Of a stretch of 42,428 nucleotides of DNA, positions 35,443 to 42,428 are shown in pieces. Both the position numbers and the translations under genes were made by a program. Numbering within the stretch: the stretch's first letter is position 1; each line of letters opens with the position of its first letter. Source of the DNA: a virus; the IMG/VR virus record IMGVR_UViG_3300032282_003072, positions 1-42,428 of that record. The stretch is one strand, 5' to 3'. Below the pieces are notes generated by a model. The model was not told where the DNA came from. It was given only the letters and a program-made list of their open reading frames with translations, and did no database searches.

Positions 35443-35471
35443 ATAAAAACAATTCCTAGGAGGAAACTAAA

Positions 35472-35966
35472 ATGGCACAATGGGGTAGAAACGATCAGGC
35501 TGTTACTGCTAACAGCACTACTACTAAAGAATCTTCAACTGGCGCACCTATCGGTACTTACGCACTTGTAAATGGTGGCGCTACTTCAAATATTGCAACG
35601 ATTTCAGCTGCACATACACCAAACGGGCACTTTGGTAACACATCTTCTGGTTCAAGAGCAGCTATTGATGCTGCTATGTTCGGTAACACAACTCAGAATG
35701 CATTTAGATCAGGTGTAGCTGTTGGTATATTTGGTGTTGGTGCGAATAATGGTGGCGCTGCTGGTGTAGAAATGGCAAACAATAGCGCCAGAGCAATTGC
35801 ACATGCTGGTTGGGTTCTTCGTACAGTTGGATCTGGTGGTCGTGCTGGACGTGTACAGTATGAAACACTTGTAGCTATGGGATCACTTGGTGCACAAACT
35901 GCTGCTTATGGTACTGCTGCTCTAGTTGCTGATGCTTCGGACGATACACAAATTCCTGACGCATAA
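35472..35966 (+). CDS. Virion structural protein, 164 aa
   Basis: The opening MAQWGRNDQAVTANSTTTKE and the motif GNTSSGSRAAIDAAMFGNTT match a structural protein conserved in T4-like cyanophages and pelagiphages (from memory). It is rich in Gly, Ala, Thr and Asn, has few charges and no signal. HAGWVLRTVGSGGRAGRVQY is another conserved element. The strong AGGAGG site and own late promoter fit high expression. Its place in the virion is not known. Confidence 0.82.
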   Translation: MAQWGRNDQAVTANSTTTKESSTGAPIGTYALVNGGATSNIATISAAHTPNGHFGNTSSGSRAAIDAAMFGNTTQNAFRSGVAVGIFGVGANNGGAAGVEMANNSARAIAHAGWVLRTVGSGGRAGRVQYETLVAMGSLGAQTAAYGTAALVADASDDTQIPDA

Positions 35967-35981
35967 TAGTTAGGAAATCGA

Positions 35982-36254
35982 ATGTCTGACAATAGTAAAA
36001 AAGTATCGGAATTACCTCAAGCAGCTAATGCTGCAAGTACTGACAGGGTCTTAATCCTTCGAGACCCTTCAGGTTCTCCTTCATCCAGAACTATTACTGT
36101 CGCAAACTTAGCATTAGGATTTACATTTTCTAATAGTGTACCATCTACATCCAATTCTACTGGAACAGCTGGCACTATTAGATATAATGATACTTATTTG
36201 TATGTTTGTGTAGCAAATAATACTTGGAAAAGAGCAGCTCTTACAACTTGGTAA
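35982..36254 (+). CDS. Probable virion structural protein, 90 aa
   Basis: KKVSELPQAANAASTDRVLI opens the protein, and the end TAGTIRYNDTYLYVCVANNT with WKRAALTTW matches the terminal motif common in phage tail/neck proteins (GTxxYDxxYLYVCVxxNTWKR). Ser/Thr/Asn-rich. It follows the 164-residue virion protein by 15 bases and is probably cotranscribed. Confidence 0.75.
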   Translation: MSDNSKKVSELPQAANAASTDRVLILRDPSGSPSSRTITVANLALGFTFSNSVPSTSNSTGTAGTIRYNDTYLYVCVANNTWKRAALTTW

Positions 36255-36647
36255 ATGATGAATGATGATTTGACTGATAAGAATTTTTTATTATATTGTG
36301 CCGCAAACTATAGTAATGTTCAATACGCTTCAACAGAAGATTTTATTGAAGATTTAAATAGAATAAAGTACATTAAAAAATTAATAACTAGATATATTGA
36401 GAATGGTGATTTGAAAGAGAGGTTAATTCTCAATCATATAATCATTCTCAATAATTGTTTCGGACCAGAGCATTTAACAAGAATATTATATTTAAAATTG
36501 AAACCACAAATGAAATATATAAAACCTTTTCTTGTTCTAATTAATGTTATACCAGAAATAATACACAATGTTGATGGTGAACACACAATAGAAACAGATA
36601 ATATACCAATGGATGACTTGATAGTAGCAAGGTTAAGGAAAATTTAA
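36255..36647 (+). CDS. Conserved phage protein, 130 aa
   Basis: A helical protein with the conserved-looking stretch FLLYCAANYSNVQYASTEDF and LKERLILNHIIILNNCFGPE. Similar small proteins lie in the same region of marine T4-like phages (DUF7207-like, from memory). The start follows the previous stop without a gap. Function unknown; a regulator or assembly factor is possible. Confidence 0.72.
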   Translation: MMNDDLTDKNFLLYCAANYSNVQYASTEDFIEDLNRIKYIKKLITRYIENGDLKERLILNHIIILNNCFGPEHLTRILYLKLKPQMKYIKPFLVLINVIPEIIHNVDGEHTIETDNIPMDDLIVARLRKI

Positions 36648-37189
36648 TGGATAAGTCTCTACAAGACGTACAAAAATTTATAAAATTTGCTGCTAAAGAG
36701 TTAAACTTGACTAGTTTACCTCATATCCATTTCGTGGGTAAAGAAGAAAACTCTAAAAATGCATTCGGTCATTTTACTAACAAAAAAGGTCAAGATGACG
36801 TTTATATTAGAATTACTGATAGACATCCTATAGATGTTATGAGAACTATTGCTCATGAATTAATTCATTATGGTCAAAGATTAAAGGGTCTTTCTGCTAA
36901 CGAAGATCAAGCAAACGCACAAGCAGGAAGAATAATGAGAAAATTTGATACAACTTATCCATCAGTATTTAAAGATAAAGCTATCCTTAACACTGTTAGA
37001 GAAGATCTTGGTGTAGTTTCTAACGTTCCTACTAATACTACTGGTCCTGCTATTTCTAATTACGATCCTTTGATTCAGTTTAAAAACACTGGCTCTATGT
37101 TTAAAAGAAAACAACCAAAGGGTTTGAGAAATATCGTTAAAAAAGAAAAGCAGTTAGAAAGAAGAGCAGAAACGAGGAATGATCAGTAA
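36647..37189 (+). CDS. Putative zinc metallopeptidase, 180 aa
   Basis: The segment VMRTIAHELIHYGQRLKG contains HELIH (HExxH, about 69-73), two zinc-binding His and a catalytic Glu. An E-x-x-A-N motif downstream (EDQANAQAGRIM) offers the third ligand, the layout seen in ImmA/IrrE-like and other gluzincins. The C-terminal 60 residues are basic and disordered. It may process virion or host proteins; targets are unknown. Linked to both neighbours by 1-base overlaps. Confidence 0.75.
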   Translation: MDKSLQDVQKFIKFAAKELNLTSLPHIHFVGKEENSKNAFGHFTNKKGQDDVYIRITDRHPIDVMRTIAHELIHYGQRLKGLSANEDQANAQAGRIMRKFDTTYPSVFKDKAILNTVREDLGVVSNVPTNTTGPAISNYDPLIQFKNTGSMFKRKQPKGLRNIVKKEKQLERRAETRNDQ

Positions 37190-37590
37190 TGGAAGATCTT
37201 TCTTCTGTAGAAAAAAGGCAAGATCGAATAGAGATTGCCATCACAAGACTGACTGATATATCCAGTGATCTTAACAAGATGCTGGCTGTTCACGAACAGC
37301 GTTTGACGCAGCAAGAAAAAAACATGGATAGCATAGAAAGTGTTTTAGAACGTCGTAGAGAAGAATCCGACGTCAAACTTAAAGATGTTTATGAAACAAT
37401 GCGCAATGAGGACAGCAAAATTCTAAACGAACTTAACGATATGCGCAAAGAGTCTACAGAACAACACAATAAATTAACAGAAAGAATAACAACACTAGAG
37501 AATAAAGTTTTCCTTTATATCGGCGGTATATCCGTGATAGTGTTTATTTTGACTTACGGTCCTCAAATATTAAAGTTTTTAGGTAAATAA
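37189..37590 (+). CDS. Coiled-coil protein with C-terminal membrane anchor, 133 aa
   Basis: Residues 1-100 form a long heptad-rich coiled coil (RQDRIEIAITRLTDISSDLN onward), followed by one hydrophobic helix (VFLYIGGISVIVFILTYGPQ) and a basic end. The layout resembles hemolysin/XhlA-type and tail-anchored phage membrane proteins. It could be a second lysis or membrane factor. No definite family. Confidence 0.72.
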   Translation: MEDLSSVEKRQDRIEIAITRLTDISSDLNKMLAVHEQRLTQQEKNMDSIESVLERRREESDVKLKDVYETMRNEDSKILNELNDMRKESTEQHNKLTERITTLENKVFLYIGGISVIVFILTYGPQILKFLGK

Positions 37591-37593
37591 CAC

Positions 37594-37621
37594 TTGACTT
37601 TTATGACGAATAGGGTATAAT
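37594..37621 (+). promoter_or_regulatory. Promoter for the primase operon
   Basis: TTGACT and TATAAT are 16 bases apart, with spacer TTTATGACGAATAGGG. It marks the return from late to early/middle genes. Confidence 0.78.
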
Positions 37622-37653
37622 AGAGTTATATTCGTTCTAATAGTGGGTAATAG

Positions 37654-38676
37654 ATGGACTGGCTTTCCCAGAAATATATTGGTTTGGTGTCATCTCGTTT
37701 GGAGAAATTCAAACGTAAAGGTCCCAACTTGTGGAATTTTCGCTGCCCTGTTTGTGGTGATTCGCAAAAAGATAAGAAACTCGCACGTGCATATATCTAT
37801 GAAAAGAAAGGTGTGTTGAGATTTCACTGCCACAACTGTAATGCTTCTGCTAATGTTCCCAATTTCATTAAAATGGTAGATCAAACTATCTACAATGAAA
37901 TGCAGCTTGAAAAACTACAGGATAAGAAAACACCAGAACAAATCGATTACGAGCAATTTGTAGAAAAAATGAAAAAGCCTGTCTTCATGAAGATGGGTCC
38001 GTTGAAGGGTTTGAAAAAAGTATCACAGCTTTCGCCAGATCACAGAGTTAAGAAACTTGTAGATGCTCGCAGAATCCCAACACCATATCACGCCGTACTA
38101 TTTTCTTGCCCTAATTTTAAGCAGTATACTAATAGTTTGGTTCCTGGTAAATTTGACGATAGTTCTCTTGAACGCGATGAAACTCGCCTTCTTATACCCT
38201 TCATGGATGCTAATAAAAATGTTCACGCCTTCCAAGGTAGAGCTTTGGGTGAATCGAAAGTTAAATACATCACGATCATTCTTGACGATTCAATTCCAAA
38301 AGTTTATGGTTTGGACAAAGCTAATTTTGATAGGACTGTATACGTTTTTGAAGGTCCAATTGATAGTATGTTTGTTCCTAATAGTATCGCCACTGCTGGT
38401 GGTGATCTTGTATCTGCGGTCTCCTCATTCGAGAAAAACAACTTGGTCATCGTTTATGATAACGAGCCAAGAAATAAAGAAACTGTTAAGAAACTTGACA
38501 AAGCTATTATGCAGGGGTATAAAGTATGTATTTGGCCAGACAATATGGATCACAAAGATATTAACGATATGGTTCTGGCTGGGTTATCCTCCGAATTTAT
38601 CAAACATATCATTGACACGAACACCTACCGTGATCTTGCCGCGAAGCTGGCACTAACTAAGTGGAGCAAAGTATGA
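37654..38676 (+). CDS. 61: DNA primase (T4 gp61)
   Basis: The 340-residue protein has an N-terminal zinc ribbon (CPVCGDSQKDKKLARAYIYE ... FHCHNCNAS, Cys pairs near 31/34 and 58/61) that reads the template, and a TOPRIM-type catalytic core (VYVFEGPIDSMFVPN near 230, LVIVYDNEPRNKE near 265). The length equals T4 gp61. It makes RNA primers with the gp41 helicase. Confidence 0.95.
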   Translation: MDWLSQKYIGLVSSRLEKFKRKGPNLWNFRCPVCGDSQKDKKLARAYIYEKKGVLRFHCHNCNASANVPNFIKMVDQTIYNEMQLEKLQDKKTPEQIDYEQFVEKMKKPVFMKMGPLKGLKKVSQLSPDHRVKKLVDARRIPTPYHAVLFSCPNFKQYTNSLVPGKFDDSSLERDETRLLIPFMDANKNVHAFQGRALGESKVKYITIILDDSIPKVYGLDKANFDRTVYVFEGPIDSMFVPNSIATAGGDLVSAVSSFEKNNLVIVYDNEPRNKETVKKLDKAIMQGYKVCIWPDNMDHKDINDMVLAGLSSEFIKHIIDTNTYRDLAAKLALTKWSKV

Positions 38677-39005
38677 CCGATATTGTTGAGCGAATCGACA
38701 AGTTGATAAAAGGTTGGGAACGTGAGTATGGTATCACAAATCAAACGATGGTTGATGCTAAAGATACAATCATTCGTTTGCGAAGTGGACCTGGTGGTAT
38801 TATGGAAATGAAACAGACGATTGCTGATAAAGAAAACGAATTGAACGAATGTAATTTAGCATTTAATGCTCAGGTTGAAGAAAATTATCTCCAATCTCTA
38901 GATATTGAACGACTAGAAACTGAAATTGATGGATTGCGAAAATTGCTGGATTTGGTATATAAACATGATTGCAATTTGCTAGATCATTTGAGAGGATGGA
39001 AGTGA
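38673..39005 (+). CDS. Coiled-coil hypothetical protein, 110 aa
   Basis: The start at 38673 overlaps the primase stop (ATGA). Helical with coiled-coil character (KQTIADKENELNECNLAFNA, LDIERLETEIDGLRKLLDLV). Could be a primase accessory by position only. Function unknown. Confidence 0.68.
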   Translation: MTDIVERIDKLIKGWEREYGITNQTMVDAKDTIIRLRSGPGGIMEMKQTIADKENELNECNLAFNAQVEENYLQSLDIERLETEIDGLRKLLDLVYKHDCNLLDHLRGWK

Positions 39006-39287
39006 ATGAAATATTCTTTGGTTCGTCAAGACGGCACTGCTGGTGACTCTGGCCCTATGTGCCAAATTTTAGACGAGGAAACATATCAGCCTATTCCTGG
39101 TTGTTATTACCCTCGAGTCGGTTGCGGTGTGCGTGTGGGTTCGTTATATGCCCGCACATATTCAGCACAAGACTATTGGCAAACTACTCCTGTCACAGAA
39201 ATCACTGACGAGTGGGTTGATGATGACGGTTTCCGGAATATGAGATTCAAAACCAAAAACTCTACATACATTTGGAAAGAATTCTAA
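39006..39287 (+). CDS. Hypothetical protein, 93 aa
   Basis: Beta-rich, with Cys at 19, 33 and 40 and many Gly/Tyr (YYPRVGCGVRVGSLYARTYS). VDDDGFRNMRFKTKNSTYIW ends the protein. It resembles small OB- or SH3-like phage proteins, without a family match. It directly follows the preceding stop. Confidence 0.68.
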   Translation: MKYSLVRQDGTAGDSGPMCQILDEETYQPIPGCYYPRVGCGVRVGSLYARTYSAQDYWQTTPVTEITDEWVDDDGFRNMRFKTKNSTYIWKEF

Positions 39288-39637
39288 TGCCTGGTTATCA
39301 ATCCAAAAAAATGATGGCCGAAAGCCGAGTGCCTGTACCAGATTTAGATTATCACTATAGAGAGACTTCAGAAATGGAAATGGAAAAAAAGAATCCTGGC
39401 TTATTTTATAATCTCCGTCATTTGAAAACGTTTAGAGATATGACGGGTAATGACAATGGTGGTATTTGGAGCATTATTTGGAAAGACGGTTCTGAACCGA
39501 TGATCTATAATGATCGAGACAAATCGATTTCTTTTTATGTACCAGATATTCATCTCGCTGAATATATCGTTTCACTACATAATATGTCTGAACGAATGAT
39601 TAAAGAGGTAGAATCAAAGTATGATGGGAGTCTATAA
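39287..39637 (+). CDS. Hypothetical protein, 116 aa
   Basis: The start at 39287 overlaps the previous stop (TAATG); a longer frame starting 15 bases earlier lacks a site. Basic start (MPGYQSKKMMAESRVPVPDL), mixed strand/helix, with GGIWSIIWKDGSEPMIYNDR in the middle. Function unknown. Confidence 0.67.
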   Translation: MPGYQSKKMMAESRVPVPDLDYHYRETSEMEMEKKNPGLFYNLRHLKTFRDMTGNDNGGIWSIIWKDGSEPMIYNDRDKSISFYVPDIHLAEYIVSLHNMSERMIKEVESKYDGSL

Positions 39638-39915
39638 TGGGTTACCGTGATACATATAGAACAGCATCTGTAGAAGTTGATGTTGATTTTGATCTAGATA
39701 ATTTCGATGAGCAAGATTTGATTGATTACCTTGAAGATAAGGGATACACTATCATAGAAGGTAAAGATCAATCTAAATTCGAAACTTTCGAGCAACTTGA
39801 TAAAAGAATTTGGAAACTCTACCAAACGTTTATGTTAGACAAAGGCGATAACAATAATATGGATCGCGAACTTCGTAATTTTTTCTCTGAATATTATAAT
39901 AAGGTGAGTGTATGA
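39637..39915 (+). CDS. Acidic hypothetical protein, 92 aa
   Basis: Highly acidic first half (VEVDVDFDLDNFDEQDLIDY) and helical second half. The pattern VEVDVDFDLDxFDxxDLIDxL is common in small phage proteins near replication genes (from memory). It overlaps thyX by 4 bases. Function unknown. Confidence 0.7.
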   Translation: MGYRDTYRTASVEVDVDFDLDNFDEQDLIDYLEDKGYTIIEGKDQSKFETFEQLDKRIWKLYQTFMLDKGDNNNMDRELRNFFSEYYNKVSV

Positions 39916-40589
39916 CTGCTAAAATTATCGCTGTAACTGAACCAAAGCTTTGGACAGACGCTCCAGGCGAACCACAAAAGCTTACTGTTGACGAGTTTAT
40001 TGCTTATGTCGCTCGTGTAAGTAATCCATCAAATCAAAATAACACGTTGACTGCACCAAAGCTGCTTCGCTATTTGGCAAAGCATAAGCATTGGTCGCCG
40101 TTTGAAATGGTCAATGTGGTTATGGAAATAAATACCACTCGTGATATTGGTCGTCAGATTCTTCGTCATCGTTCCTTTACCTTTCAGGAATTTAGTCAAC
40201 GCTATGCGGATCCAACCAAAGATATGGGTTTCGTCACTCGTGAAGCCCGTTTGCAAGATACAGCCAATCGCCAGAATTCCGTCGAAACTTCCGATGAAGT
40301 ATTACAGCGAGACTGGGGATTTATCCAAGAAACCCTTATTGAAAAAACGAAATATGCCTACCAGTGGGCTATCGATAACGGTATAGCAAAGGAGCAAGCA
40401 CGTGCTGTATTACCTGAAGGACTTATTCTTAGCCGCATGTATATGGCTGGCAGTCTTCGCTCTTGGATTCATTATTGCCAGTTGAGAATGACAGAAGGCA
40501 CTCAAAAAGAGCATCGCGAAATCGCTCGCGATTGTTGGTATCAAATCACTGAAGTTTTTCCTTCCCTTAAAGATGCATTGGACATTTGA
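39912..40589 (+). CDS. thyX: Flavin-dependent thymidylate synthase (ThyX)
   Basis: The 225-residue enzyme methylates dUMP to dTMP using FAD and methylene-tetrahydrofolate. The ThyX signature RHRSFTFQEFSQRY (RHRxxSxxxxSxRY type, with Thr for the first Ser) lies near 84-97, followed by PEGLILSRMYMAGSLRSWIH in the substrate region. T4 itself uses the unrelated Td; ThyX is usual in marine and alphaproteobacterial phages. It acts with NrdA in supplying dNTPs. The GTG/ATG overlap joins it to its neighbour. Confidence 0.96.
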   Translation: MTAKIIAVTEPKLWTDAPGEPQKLTVDEFIAYVARVSNPSNQNNTLTAPKLLRYLAKHKHWSPFEMVNVVMEINTTRDIGRQILRHRSFTFQEFSQRYADPTKDMGFVTREARLQDTANRQNSVETSDEVLQRDWGFIQETLIEKTKYAYQWAIDNGIAKEQARAVLPEGLILSRMYMAGSLRSWIHYCQLRMTEGTQKEHREIARDCWYQITEVFPSLKDALDI

Positions 40590-40897
40590 TGAAAAAGCTT
40601 GTTATGGTTGACTGCCTTTCGCAGTTTCGTATTCGTTATTGTGTCGAAGTAGAGGATGATATCGATCATGCTCTTGATGAGATTATTTGTAACTACAGCG
40701 AAATGGAGTTTCAAGAGTTTTCTCAGGAACATCTTCTTCCCAGCCCTATTTTCGTTTCACACAGGGAAATAAGCAAAGAAGAATATCTTCGTATGTTTGA
40801 TGAAGATAATGATTATTTGAAGAGTTGGACTGAAGAGCAAAAGTTCAAATTCATCAATAAGATTAACTATGAGAAGCCAGATATTATTGGTGGATGA
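40586..40897 (+). CDS. Hypothetical protein, 103 aa
   Basis: MKKLVMVDCLSQFRIRYCVE begins an acidic mixed protein ending EEQKFKFINKINYEKPDIIG. The start overlaps thyX (ATGA). It has the look of a small phage regulatory domain. No family recognised. Confidence 0.68.
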   Translation: MMKKLVMVDCLSQFRIRYCVEVEDDIDHALDEIICNYSEMEFQEFSQEHLLPSPIFVSHREISKEEYLRMFDEDNDYLKSWTEEQKFKFINKINYEKPDIIGG

Positions 40898-41607
40898 TGG
40901 AAGTATCTATTGAAGAAATTAGAGAGCTTCAGCTTAGGCTCAGGTCTATACCGCATTTAGAATTAAATATGCATTATGACGCAGAACTTATGACTGAAGA
41001 ATATCTAAATCTTCAAAATAAGTATGGCGTGAAAGGATATAATGCTGATTATGCCATGCTTACCAATTATTACAAAGATCGTTGGCTTGGTATTTCTCTA
41101 AACTCAGAGGACGGCGAACTATATACTGAGTTGAAAGTTCGTGATAGAAATAACGACGCTCAAAGTTTTAAAATCACTAAGGCAGGAGAAGATTCTCCAT
41201 ATTTGATGGAAGTTTTGAGATCTTTGGGTTCTGAAAATAAAAGAGCTAGAGTATTGGTTCTAGCGCCAAAATCCACAGTTGGTTGGCATTCGCATTATAT
41301 AAATTATCAGAAGGAAGAACATTTACAAGTTACGCAAGTACCATTTGTTGTTCCTGAGAATTTTAAATATGTAGTAATGAATGGGTTAGATTACGCATTC
41401 AGTGATTTTACAAAAGCACCAAAGTTGTACAGCAAGGAGTATTTTCCAGGCTCTGCATATATTTTTAATTCTTATCACTACCATAACGTGTTCAACAATT
41501 CTAACGACTACCGTGTAACTTTAGAATTTCATACTGATCTTTCTATTAGAAAAACTTTTGATATTGTGAAAAACGCAGTAGATGCTTATGAAGGTCCATT
41601 AATTTAA
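40894..41607 (+). CDS. Putative 2-oxoglutarate/Fe(II) oxygenase (Asp/Asn hydroxylase-like)
   Basis: The 237-residue protein's C-terminal half has VGWHSHYINYQKEEHLQVTQ, with candidate iron-binding His, and a later YHYHNVFNNSNDYRVTLEFH, which resembles the H-x-V-x-N-(x)5-R pattern of aspartyl/asparaginyl beta-hydroxylases: distal iron His and the Arg that holds 2-oxoglutarate. Strands in between (AKKxxVVPENFKYVVMNG) fit a cupin barrel. The reaction would hydroxylate a protein or small molecule; the substrate is unknown. It lies between thyX and nrdA, which may link it to deoxynucleotide chemistry or only to transcription. Confidence 0.6.
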   Translation: MMEVSIEEIRELQLRLRSIPHLELNMHYDAELMTEEYLNLQNKYGVKGYNADYAMLTNYYKDRWLGISLNSEDGELYTELKVRDRNNDAQSFKITKAGEDSPYLMEVLRSLGSENKRARVLVLAPKSTVGWHSHYINYQKEEHLQVTQVPFVVPENFKYVVMNGLDYAFSDFTKAPKLYSKEYFPGSAYIFNSYHYHNVFNNSNDYRVTLEFHTDLSIRKTFDIVKNAVDAYEGPLI

Positions 41608-41618
41608 AAGAGGTAAAC

Positions 41619-42428
41619 ATGATCAACACAGTAACAGTAACAAAAAGAAATGGGCGAAAAGAGCATTTAGACTTAAACAAATTTCACAAGGTTGTGGCTT
41701 GGGCTTGTGAAGGTATCAACAGTGTTTCTGAATCAGAAATCGAATTAAAGTCGCACATTCAATTCTATAATGGTATTAAAACATCAGACATTCAAGAAAC
41801 TTTGATCAAGGCAGCAGCTGATCTTATTAGCGAGGATACTCCTGGGTATCAGTATGTCGCTGGTCGCCTTATTAACTATCATCTAAGAAAGCAGGTTTAT
41901 GGTGACTACAACCTTCCTACTCTTGTTGCTCACATTGATAATGTTATTAGCGCTGGATATTATGACAAGAATATTAAAGAATGGTATTCTATTGATGATA
42001 TGGTTATTCTTAATTCTTATATTGATCACAAGCGAGACTTTTCTATCGCTTATGTTGGCATGGAGCAGTTTCGTGGCAAGTATCTAATCAAAAATCGCTC
42101 GACTGGAAATATATTTGAAACACCACAGTTTTGTTATATGCTCATTGCGATGGTTCTATTTCGCAATTATCCAAAAGAAACACGTTTGAAATGGGTAAAG
42201 GATCTATATGACGCAACATCTACTTTTGAAATTTCGCTGCCGACTCCTATTATGGCAGGTCTCCGCTCGCCTCAGAAACAATTCTCTTCGTGCGTCCTTA
42301 TCGAGACAGATGACAGCCTTGATTCAATCAATGCTTCAGCTTCCGCAATTGTTAAGTATGTGTCTCAAAAAGCTGGCATTGGTATTAATGCTGGTCGTAT
42401 TCGTGCTCTCGGCTCTCCCATTCGCGCT
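41619..42428 (+). CDS. nrdA: Ribonucleotide reductase, large subunit (NrdA), 5' part
   Basis: The frame is open from ATG 41619 to the end of the window (270 codons) and continues beyond it. It opens VTVTKRNGRKEHLDLNKFHK, the ATP-cone start, and contains PGYQYVAGRLINYHLRKQVY, SLPTPIMAGLRSPQKQFSSC with the first active-site Cys, and KAGIGINAGRIRALGSPIR, all typical of class I NrdA. It converts ribonucleotides to deoxyribonucleotides with NrdB, presumably encoded downstream. AGAGGT precedes the start. The catalytic Cys pair at the C-terminus is outside the window. Confidence 0.96.
   Translation, partial: MINTVTVTKRNGRKEHLDLNKFHKVVAWACEGINSVSESEIELKSHIQFYNGIKTSDIQETLIKAAADLISEDTPGYQYVAGRLINYHLRKQVYGDYNLPTLVAHIDNVISAGYYDKNIKEWYSIDDMVILNSYIDHKRDFSIAYVGMEQFRGKYLIKNRSTGNIFETPQFCYMLIAMVLFRNYPKETRLKWVKDLYDATSTFEISLPTPIMAGLRSPQKQFSSCVLIETDDSLDSINASASAIVKYVSQKAGIGINAGRIRALGSPIRA

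Noticed and set aside
38063-38656. 197-codon plus-strand frame
   Set aside because: It lies wholly inside the primase gene in another frame and reads as hydrophobic low-complexity shadow.
1-42428. Temperate lifestyle (integrase, attachment site, CI-like repressor)
   Set aside because: None was seen; the T4-type gene set and late promoters fit a strictly lytic phage.

Overview
The window is part of the genome of a virulent, T4-superfamily myovirus that infects an alphaproteobacterium. The T4-type core is a B-family DNA polymerase (gp43), UvsX recombinase, gp41 helicase, gp61 primase, ThyX and the start of NrdA, plus T4-type late promoters (TATAAATA). The alphaproteobacterial host is inferred from a circularly permuted (two-piece) tmRNA gene, a heat-shock promoter of the alphaproteobacterial RpoH type, a DUF1127 protein and a holin of the gene-transfer-agent 3TM type. 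No integrase, repressor, transposase or CRISPR array was seen.

Layout. (1) 1-390, minus strand: a phage-encoded permuted tmRNA followed by tRNA-Arg(UCU), both read from one strong promoter. (2) 393-11273, minus strand: an early region of roughly thirty tiny genes plus a DUF932 protein and an AAA+ ATPase. It is organised in cassettes, many of which start with nearly the same promoter (conserved -35, spacer and -10) and a similar leader. Two promoters of the same design point the other way (3978 and 5758), one of them into a gene-free, hairpin-rich stretch. (3) 11288-18543, mostly plus strand: a short-chain dehydrogenase, a 38-residue ArfA-like ribosome-rescue factor, small proteins, tRNA-Gln(UUG), a minus-strand spanin pair with its own late promoter, Hsp20 behind a sigma-32-like promoter, DUF1127, an acyl/aryl-AMP ligase, a GH19 endolysin and a holin. 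(4) 18548-25750: replication and recombination genes. (5) 25732-37590: late genes. These begin with an isolated promoter-structured RNA-terminator unit, continue with enzymes and long disordered proteins, several carrying a T4-like capsid-targeting N-terminus, and include a Dps homologue and virion proteins. (6) 37594-42428: primase, small unknown genes, ThyX, a putative 2-oxoglutarate oxygenase and nrdA, which runs off the window.

How the genes fit together. Replication and nucleotide-synthesis genes form translationally coupled runs (ATGA and TAATG overlaps). Lysis uses holin, GH19 endolysin and a two-component spanin. Two independent ribosome-rescue routes, tmRNA and an ArfA-like factor, are encoded about 12 kb apart; this pairing is the most striking biological feature. 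The late block looks like a set of proteins packed into the capsid and possibly delivered with the DNA.

All calls come from reading the sequence and from remembered family motifs. No database search or structure prediction was run.
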